The notes beneath the pieces are model-generated. The model saw nothing but the letters and a program-made list of their open reading frames with translations. It ran no database searches and was not told where the DNA came from. The position numbers and the translations under genes were made by a program. A stretch of 64,000 nt of DNA from Siphonodentalium dalli (Eukaryota > Mollusca > Scaphopoda > Gadilida > Siphonodentaliidae). The stretch lies in contig CP136065.1 of NCBI GenBank assembly GCA_032622095.1, forward strand, positions 42,259,503 through 42,323,502, written 5' to 3'. Below, piece by piece: positions 56,050 through 64,000 of the stretch (position 1 is the stretch's first letter; each line of letters begins with the position of its first letter).

Positions 56050-57009
56050 TCCATGTTTTGTAATTAGTATAATTCATATATATATATTCTTAACATATCG
56101 TAATAACTTTGAATTTTTTTTCAGAATATATGAATGCGGTAGAGCTTGATTTAATTTTCGAATGTGTATCGACATATCTTTCAAATTACGTATTTAGATG
56201 TTCAAATGAGCCATGTTCGATTAGCCACTTTATTATCAAATCTTGTTTTTGGCCGCACATGTATTTGTGCATATGTATTTGAATTGATCGTGTGTTTTGT
56301 ATTTTATGTTATTCATGTGCATGTATATTCTTAACGCCATGTATTTGGATATATCGTTATAAATAAAGCCTGTATATCTTTAATTAGTTTTCATATACTA
56401 GTACACCAAACTAATAAGTGAGTAACCGGGCACTATCCCAATATAATACTGAATGAATGTGGCATTCAACTACTGTTTACCGAAAAATCCCGATCGTAAT
56501 ATTGCAGTAAACACCTTAACTATGCTCGCCAATGTAAACATTCACTCCTCAATTCGGGACCAATTTTCGCCGATAAACAAACGGCAATGATTCCTCCACC
56601 GAGAGTCGATGCATATAATTACTTTCGCCAATATCAATATTATCCAGTAGTCAGTCAGCTATGTTCTATTTCCAAACAACGTATGTGCAACATTACACAG
56701 CGCCTTCATTGTCAAAGAGAAACGACACAAATGTCTTGTTATACGTGTCCCTGCTAATTTGTTATATATATGATGTGGGTCTTGCTATATTGCTATTATT
56801 CTGGTTGGGCAAAGCGATGGTATTACAAACAAGTACCGTCATTTTTCATGAAGTCAATTTTACGGTGTTTGGCTAATCCAAGAGAAAAGAGAAGTTTCTG
56901 TTGGAAACATTCAAGAACATATATGTTTTAAATATTTAATAATGCAACAACCAAACGTGTCATTAATTAAATATTTTAAAACATATATGAATGTTTTATA
57001 AACACAATG
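56050..57009. other. Retroelement 3' flank and a hairpin; no gene
   Basis: 56050-56390 looks like the 3' UTR of the preceding relic. At about 56905-56996 'aacatatatgttttaaatat' mirrors 'atattttaaaacatatatga' around a 16-base spacer, a strong AT-rich hairpin. The 71-codon frame at 56661-56876 has no recognised domain. Confidence 0.5.
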
Positions 57010-57786
57010 GTTTTTCCTCCGTTCGTTTAGATTGGACAAATGTCGTGAAACCTCTATTGCATTTCCTCTTAGTAGTGAACATCCATACCAAATGTCATTT
57101 AGATCCGAGCACTCCTGTTGAAGTTATGACATGAACAGACATAGGACGGACCAAAAAGAAGCCAACATTACCAGATTATCAAAACTTCAATAACTCTAGA
57201 ACGGAAAATCCGAACAAAACGTTTGAACACTCAATTGAAGGTCCTCGTAGTAGTGAGATCCAAACACTGCTGTTCAAGTTATGATTTTAACAGGCATCGG
57301 ACAGACGGATAGGGGCAGACGACTGACTAAATGGTAGTTAATGGGCTTCGCGTTTGTGGGAACTTCGACAAGAGTTATGGGACTTCCATATTGTGTTCTT
57401 CTGAACTGCCTCTTCTGGGACTAAACCACAAAATACCAAGTTTCAAGGCGACTGAAAATCCAAAACTAGTGTTATCACCCCGAAACCAAAAACAAAAAAA
57501 AGCACAAAAAGGGCCATAACTCCGACAACTTAGAGGAAAATTCGAAAGTGACCAAGCATGTTCTGGGACTTTTACCGGTTTATGGGGCTTTCTGAAGGCT
57601 CTTTGAAGGTATCTGCCCAAGAGTGTCCAAAGATATCCATATCAAAAGATGTCCATAGGGTACTAGGACTTTTGTCTGAATCAAATTGTATCATGTTTAT
57701 AAAACATAATAATGAGACAATATACATCACAATTGTGGGACTTTCAAAAAGTCTCATGAGCCAGAGAAAACTCCTACAACATACCA

Positions 57787-57932
57787 CCATTCTTAAAGAC
57801 GCCCCGACGGACAGCCATTCGTAAAGACGCCCTGGCGGACAGCCATTCGTAAAGACGCCCCGACGGACAGCCATTCGTAAAGACGTCCCGACGGACAGCC
57901 ATTCGTAAAGACGCCCCGACGGACAGCCATTC
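57787..57932. repeat. 28 bp minisatellite, about 5 copies
   Basis: Same unit as 16199-18473 ('ccattcgtaaagacgccccg' + 'acggacag'), between homologous flanks. Confidence 0.95.
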
Positions 57933-58329
57933 ATTTGGTCTTCAATTCTTTTGTTGTTTTTGACCACTTAACTCCTAAATTGTACGGAATAACGGGCATG
58001 AGGTGGTAGTTTGACGTGAGGTGGTAGTTTGACATTAGATGGTCAATCATATTAAACTTTCTTTTGTATTTTTTACTATGATATAACCCACATATATTAT
58101 ATGATGTCACATTTGAATATTTTGTAATCAATACTACATATAGTCTGTACCACCTATACCTACCATTGTATATTGTGTGTATATACTTCACCTCCAATAA
58201 AGGAGGAATAAAATCATATGTCTGTCTGACCATATAAGGCTCAATTGTGCACCAATACGGACGGACAGGCGCAAAACTGTATACCCCCATTATTTTAAAG
58301 GGGGTGTAATTAACCCAGGAAGAGATCAT

Positions 58330-58914
58330 TGTTGAGCTGCTCCGGGTGAATTATGCAGCCAATACTCACGCGATTACATAGCGAAAGATATACAAACGGG
58401 GTTGACGAATAGATAACGATTGATATTCAATCGCAGTAACATATGCCACGCGGGATTTGGATTGAGGTTATTAGCATCGACTAAATAACGGAGATATTTG
58501 AAGTGTTTTTAAAGAGCATTGGAATAGGTTATTAAAGTGTTTTAAAGAGCGTTTCCTAACATGTGCATGTTGTAAATTCGTTTATACATATCTCATTGAC
58601 TAAATAACGGAGATATTTGAAGTGTTTTTAAATAGCATTGGAATGGGTTATTAAAGTGTTTTAAAGAGCGTTTCCTAACATGTTGTAAATTCGTTCATAC
58701 ATATCTCCGTTATTTAGTCAAAGCACGTTCTATATATATAGTTATCATCCTTCTGATTAACTCACTATACTCCTTTGGAATCTAATCCTAACCTCGCGTG
58801 CCACGTGTTACTTCGATTGAATATCAATCGCTATCTAATCGTGAACCCCAAATAAGTATCTTTCAGTTTCGAATCGAGTGGAACTAGGTGGAATTATGCC
58901 ACTTCTTGTGGGGG
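58330..58914. mobile_element. Foldback element, second copy
   Basis: The left arm (58340-58480: 'gcgaaagatatacaaac', 'gatattcaatcgcagtaac', 'gccacgcggga') is mirrored by 58790-58910 ('cgcgtgccacgtgttac', 'gattgaatatcaatcgc', 'gtatctttcagtttcg'). The inside has a ~115 bp tandem duplication bounded by 'gactaaataacggagatat'. Non-coding. Confidence 0.7.
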
Positions 58915-58983
58915 AAGCGTTGTCAGCTTATACGGGAATATCGTGGAACCAGCGACTGTGCCTGAAAAGTACACACCTCTGTG

Positions 58984-59233
58984 TTAACCCTTTCTTTACA
59001 AATGTGTTATTGGAAATGTTAAGATAATAAGTTCATCAAACAGTTTGTTGAGCTTATTGTCAGAACATTTCTTTTCAATCAATAGGTATATTTTTCCCAT
59101 CTCCCGAACTTTTGTCTTTTGTGTGTCTGCCTGTCGTCTGCTTATATTTTCTGAACATCCCGCCAGATCAATAATAAGCCATTACAGTGTATACCAATAT
59201 GTAACTGATGAGTAACGAGTAACGAAATGGTTA
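58984..59233. mobile_element. piggyBac-like MITE
   Basis: Starts TTAA-CCCTTTCTTTACAAAT and ends ...GTAACGAAATGG-TTA. Paralogous to 19269-19526. Confidence 0.65.
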
Positions 59234-59623
59234 TACTTCTATTCAGTAGTAAATCCGATTAAAATGCCCTCTTGAAATTGAACTATCGAAAGGCTATAGA
59301 ACCTGGACTAAAAGCAGATTAAAATAATGCCCAAGACGATATACCGTATACCAAGGGTATACACAATCATTACTTTAAAATTGTTTCCTCTTTGTCGTTT
59401 TGAAAAAAAAAGTAATGGTCGATGTATGAAGATGACAGCATACCTTAATTGTATATCTTTTGATTGAAAAACATTGAGCTGTCACTTTGATCGAATGAAG
59501 AACAAATTTTACAATTAAACTGGAGAAAATGTGAGCGTGAACAGGGCGAGTATTATGTACGAATCGTGGTCACGTGACATATTATGGGCCCACTGTGATC
59601 GGCATCTTAACGCATCTCCGGCT

Positions 59624-60060
59624 TAAAGGTACTCAATCCGATAAAACTCCCCTCAATTACTATTTCAATGGATTCGGGGGTCAAAAATATTTGATTCGAG
59701 TCGAGGAAGTCACCCATCAAATCTCAGATTTGTTAGATATCGATTTTAGAAATCTATTATTTTTCATTATCGGGAATACTTTCTGGCCCAGAACACAGTC
59801 AAAATTGCGTTATTATTACCACTTGATTTTAGAGTTATCCATCCTTGTCTGTTTGAATAGAGTTTTGGTGTACACATCTCGAGCAGGATACGAAATTGAC
59901 GGCAATTATTAGTAGTCAACTCGAGAATATAACAAATTTCAAAAATCAATATCTAATAACTCTGAGCTTTGTTTGATGGGTTCCTCGACTCGAATCAAAT
60001 ATTTTTACCCCCAAAGCCAAAGAAATAGTAATATAGGACGCTCTGATTGGATTGTTGTTG
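59624..60060. mobile_element. MITE of the TTAAAGGTACTCA family
   Basis: Starts TTAAAGGTACTCAATCCGAT. The right end near 60060 ('gctctgattggattgttg') has lost the clean terminus. Its middle (59770-59910) is inverted relative to 19950-20110. Confidence 0.65.
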
Positions 60061-60635
60061 TTGGTGTAAACAATATTTATTTCAAAAAATCAAACATTTG
60101 ACATAAACATAATATACATGTAGAATATATAGATTTATGAAGAGGATTGGACAACAAGCAAAATGCTTTTTTAAAGTCCTCTCCTCGTGGAATAAATGTT
60201 ACCCCAAGTGACAAAAATATCACTTTGGGTAAAGCAGACGGGATATATAGTTTTGATTGATTGGAATATTATTTAGGATTGAGATACGGTATACACTGTA
60301 ATACGGAAGTTAAGGATGAGAAAGGGAATGAAAGAGAATGAGAGAGAGGGGAGAGTGTGCAAGAGAGAGTGAGGGGGGGGGGGGGGGAGAGAGAGAGGTT
60401 TGACACAACATACATTCGATACAAAATAACACAAAAAACATCCGTTCAGTGGGGAAATCACTTGCACGAATGCGTCACGACCACGGAGGAGAAAAAGCGG
60501 TTGATGCAAATGGAATGGAATCTAGCCGCGTCACCTTAAGTGATTATGAGAAACGGCCACTATCTAAAACAAGAAAACTAAGATGCATGCATCAGGTCGG
60601 CCGTGAACTATCTACCATAGAATTGTTGTAGCTAT
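60061..60635. other. Non-coding with a G/GA-rich run
   Basis: 60300-60400 is purine-rich: GAGA repeats around a run of about 15 G (60374-60388). Sixty-codon frames on both strands cross it and are low-complexity. No gene seen. Confidence 0.5.
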
Positions 60636-61022
60636 CGATTATACATTTTGGAACACCTGTCTGTATGTATGTGTGTATGCATGATTGCATGTGTGTATGT
60701 GTTATAGACGATAACGCTGCTCGACTGATCCGACTCGGATTTGGTATTTAACGTGTCAACTTGACCTCGCTCATAGGCATGTTTCTGGACCTTGACCGAT
60801 CCGACTAAAAATTTGTGTGTAGGACTACTTCGATCCCGGGAGCAATATGGACGGGTCCAATTTCACGTGGGACCATGTTCTCGAACGTGCTGATATAGGC
60901 ATGTTTCTGGACCAATTGAACAATAGTTTGGCCAGACGCTGTATATACTGGGTACTGTCCAGATGGAGGCGATCACAAAAAAATCCCTAAATAGCCCGAA
61001 CGAAGTCGAGTACATCAGCTAG
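60636..61022 (+). mobile_element. Helitron-like short unit 5
   Basis: Probable 5' end TCGATTATACATTTTGG with GTATG repeats. Ends with hairpin-like AGCCCGAACGAAGTCGAG then TACATCAGCTAG at 61022, directly joined to the next unit. Start is approximate. Confidence 0.65.
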
Positions 61023-61527
61023 TTTAATATATATTTTGGACATTTGTCTGTCTGTTTGTCTGTTAGCTACATGTATGGCCGGGAAAACTGCCGGACAGAT
61101 TGACGAAATTTGATACCTAGGGGAAATTATTTCCAGGGAGTATTTTGGACGGGTCAAATCTTGATCCCGACCTGACTTTGACATTCAAAAAGATCAATTC
61201 AAGGTCAAGTCTGGTAAAACGGAAGTATTTCAACGAAATTTAATACCTACTGTTACTTTTGTCCCAGGAGTGTTTCGGGTTGGGTCAAATCATGACCCTG
61301 ACCTGATCTTGACATTCAAAATTGTCAATTCAAGGTCAAATCGGGTAAAGCCGGGCGGATTTCGACGGGTACTTTTGTCGTGACTTTTGTCCGGGGAGTG
61401 TTTTGGACGGGTCAAATCGTGACCCGACATGACGTTCACCTTTAAAATGGTCAATTCAAGGTTAAATCGCGCAATTCTCCGAAAATCAGAGGGGAACATC
61501 ACGGACGAAGTCGGGTCCACCAGCTAC
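61023..61527 (+). mobile_element. Helitron-like short unit 6
   Basis: Begins TTTAATATATATTTTGGACA, with GTCTG repeats and three 'ggacgggtcaaatc' subrepeats. Ends 'gacgaagtcgggtccaccag' then CTAC where CTAG is expected. Same subfamily as 52903-53240. Confidence 0.7.
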
Positions 61528-61779
61528 TATTATATATTTCTAGATTTAGTTACAAACTAAATACCTGTATATTGTACAAAGAAATGTTTGACAAATATAT
61601 CTGTATCAATATTTCCATACGGGTCATTAAAATAGATACGACGAAACAAATTTTGAAGGGTGCATGTATCAGGTAACTTTTTATATTTCAAATGATGACA
61701 GGAATGCGGAAAGTTGAAGTACCTACGTAATATTGGCTATCCGAATGAAGAGATATACATGTATATAAAAACCAAAATA
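61528..61779. other. No feature recognised
   Basis: AT-rich spacer. Confidence 0.4.
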
Positions 61780-62300
61780 GAAGATGTCGACAATGTTTTC
61801 CAAAAAAATTCAAAGCATTCGATAGCTCCCATCTAGTTGTCAGCCCGAAGATCAATATGAAGTTTGGTGACTATCAGATGAGGGATATGTCTGTACAGTT
61901 GCTAAACAATTCAGTCATGCAAAAGAGGATCAAACAGTAAGATACCAAATTGCTGCCTGTGGTAATGTTTTTTAACGAAATTCGGGAAAATTAGATTAAT
62001 CTCACCCTGGTTATCCAGAAGATCATTGTGGAATCTGGTGACGATCGGACAAGGGGTGTCGTCTGTAGGATCAACCAAATTATTTAGCCATAAAAATAGT
62101 AAAATTCAAGATCACCGCTGACAGTGATGTCTTCACAAGGACAGTTTGAGAACAAAATATGGCTCACATCTAGCGGTGACCCAAAATATCCACATGAGAA
62201 ACAGTTCTCCAATAAAAGCTGGCTGCAGGGTGCGCCAATTGATTCAAATTCGAAATTTAGCAGGGTGTACTGCTTGTGGCCATGTTTTCCCCGCAAATTT
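61780..62300. repeat. Dispersed subrepeats related to the 9430-11034 element
   Basis: 'gatagctcccatctag', 'atgaagtttggtgactatc' and 'aaattcgaaattta' recur with ~190 bp spacing, as in the interior of the TIR element. No termini found here. Confidence 0.6.
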
Positions 62301-62855
62301 GATAGACTGATTGACAAAACCACTGAATCCGTTGAATCAATATACATGTACATGTATACATGGATTAATTTATATGCATTGTTATACACAGTACTGGTAT
62401 ATAAAGGTACTGAAAATAACAATATTACTAGTATACACAAAATAAACCATATATCATGGCTATGGGTTCTAATATCCGAATATGACAGCTGAGAACTTGG
62501 TGTGAATTGAAGAGTGGTGGTGTCTCAAGCATATCTAACCCTCCACGTTAGAAACATGCCATTAAATGTCATAAGTATAATCTAGCTTGAGGACAGAAGT
62601 TATCCATAAAACCCCCCTTAATTCAACCAGGTCCTCGCGCGATGTATGGTCGATCACATGATGATCTAGGGGGGATTATAATTGTTGTATAAAAACAGCA
62701 CTGCATGTAAATATAAAATAAAATAGTGCTACATCTTATTACAGATTATTGCCATATATAATCAGTGACTATACAGACAGTCTGACAAAATAAAGTTTCA
62801 GTGACACTCTATCCGAAGAGGGGAATAATTCCATCTGTTACAGTCAATGGAGCAA
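62301..62855. other. Non-coding; probable 3' UTR of the LINE that follows on the minus strand
   Basis: The nearest part (62780-62855) probably belongs to the retroelement 3' end. Overlapping 118-122 codon frames on both strands near 62084-62492 lack recognisable features. Confidence 0.45.
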
Positions 62856-63999
62856 TTATGAATCTGGAAAAACCGAAATAAACTTCTGTACCGCCAAGAA
62901 TATTTCGGAATTTAATTTGTTTGGAAGTTCGTGAGATCCGTACAATAGAACATCGATTGTTATCATACTTACTGGTAAGTTACTTTGAAGTTCTGATCTA
63001 ATTCTGGCGTAAAGAGGGCATTGAAAGAAGAAATGGTAAGCTGATTCAGTTTCAAAACTACCGCATTGACACAGTGGTGATTCTTTCAAGTGATTAATAA
63101 CAAGGTCACGGTTTAGGTTGCTGCAACCTAATCTGATACGAGTATGATATATTTGGATTTTCCTGGAATAACACTGAAGATAAAAATTTGCAATTTTCGC
63201 ACGGTCAATGTTTAGTTTACGCTTAAATTCTTCGAGTGTTTTTGACGATTTTATTGAATTCGATAAACTATTCCATGCTCGTGTAGCCGAGGGCAGAAAA
63301 GTATTCATGTAAATGTCTCTGTTGCTGCCAGGCGGGTGGATACTAACATGCCTAAAATTGTAACCAGATGAAGTGGAATCGGGGGAATCATGTTTGATAG
63401 ATAAGACGGAGCTTGGTTACTAGTAATTTTGAAAAATTGTATCATTTTCTGTTTTGTTCTACGCGAGGCAATTGTTTCCCAGCCGGTTTCTAATAGTAAG
63501 TTGCGATCGCTGGTACTTCTCGTGGCCCCAGTGACAATTCGTGCCATTTCATACTGAATATCTTCGATATAATCGCTCATATATTTTGGTATGTTATCCC
63601 ATACTGGTGATGCATATTCAAGAGTGGGTCTAACAAAAGCAAGATATATATTTTCAAGGGTCTTTCTGCTCAGTCTGAATTGTGCTTCCTAATCATATTT
63701 ACCTTTTTCCATGCCCTATCGGTTATGTTACTTATGTGAGTTTCCCATGAACCGATGTTGTCGAAAGTAAGACCAAGATGTTTGTTATTTTCTACTTCAG
63801 TTATGTGAGAATCAGCCATGATTAGGGGTGGGTGAACTATATTTGTAGATTTCCTCGATATCATTAAAGCTTTAGTTTTGAGGGGATTAAATTTTACGAG
63901 CCATTTTTTGGACCAATCGACAATAGTGGCAATGTCTCTATTAATTATTTCAGCTGCTAAAACAGGGTTCTCGACACATAAATATATTGATGTATCATC
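62856..63999 (-). pseudogene. Non-LTR retrotransposon reverse transcriptase, 3' half, cut by window end
   Basis: On the minus strand the first codons in the window read 'DDTSIYL', the end of the YADD catalytic box. Then come 'WSKKWLVKFNPLKTKALMIS' and 'HKHLGLTF'-type text (63780), then after a frameshift near 63675 'TLENIYLAFVRPTLEYASPV' and 'QYEMARIVTGATRST'. After a second frameshift near 63395 come 'RHVSIHPPGSNRDIYMNTFL', 'PSATRAWNSLSNSIKS' and a terminal Cys/His knuckle ('CQCGSFETESAYHFFFQC'). The stop is at 62856-62858. The domain order is exactly that of a jockey/CR1-like LINE. Two frameshifts make it inactive, but it is otherwise well kept. Confidence 0.92.
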
Positions 64000-64000
64000 A

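Larger units (their letters stand above)
57010..60060. repeat. Second segmental duplication, copy 2
   Basis: Pairs with 15480-20116 in the same orientation. It has a short minisatellite (57787-57932), the foldback (58330-58914), the piggyBac-like MITE (58984-59233) and a TTAAAGGTACTCA-type MITE (59624-60060). About 57990-58320 contains sequence not found in copy 1. Confidence 0.8.

Overview
The window looks like eukaryotic, AT-rich, gene-poor DNA from an invertebrate animal. The three convincing genes are paralogues of one RING-less B-box / coiled-coil / NHL-type propeller protein. Expanded families of such TRIM-like proteins are known from molluscs and other marine invertebrates, so a lophotrochozoan, perhaps a mollusc, is my best guess; the sequence alone does not prove it. 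Nothing bacterial (operons, ribosome binding sites), no rRNA, no convincing tRNA and no CRISPR array was seen.

Layout. (1) About 225-14,535 (arm A) and 23,868-33,370 (arm B) are two arms of a direct segmental duplication, each with one intact TRIM-like gene on the minus strand (3494-4999 and 24612-26117). Because the arms align almost throughout, mobile elements present in one arm have a visible empty site in the other. Arm A gained a LINE-bearing 2.6 kb block, a 1,855 bp Helitron-like element, a 45 bp minisatellite expansion and two MITEs; arm B gained a 937 bp Mutator-like element. (2) About 15,480-20,116 and 57,010-60,060 form a second duplicated segment, with an 81-copy 28 bp minisatellite in one copy and 5 copies in the other. 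(3) 33.4-34.1 kb is a foldback element built from palindromic AflII-type units. (4) 37.9-42.2 kb is a ~192 bp satellite interrupted by a 1.4 kb hAT-like element. (5) 47.5-51.2 kb carries a second Mutator-like element, a piggyBac-like MITE, the third TRIM-like gene (49041-50540, plus strand) and a scrambled fragment of it. (6) 51.6-53.2 kb and 60.6-61.5 kb are head-to-tail arrays of short Helitron-like units. (7) Relics of non-LTR reverse transcriptases lie at 2.9-3.4, 35.2-35.4, 53.7-54.2, 55.5-56.0 and 62.9-64.0 kb; the last runs off the window end.

The three TRIM-like genes share a 3' splice site seven bases upstream of the likely start codon. Each has a piggyBac-like MITE just upstream in the same relative place. 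Between arms A and B the N-terminal 262 residues differ at 8 positions, but the C-terminal propeller (239 residues) differs at about 50. This concentration of change in the presumed ligand-binding domain is the most biologically suggestive signal in the window. Most other open frames are by-products of minisatellites, transposon repeats or the antisense of the TRIM genes. All alignments and counts were made by eye.
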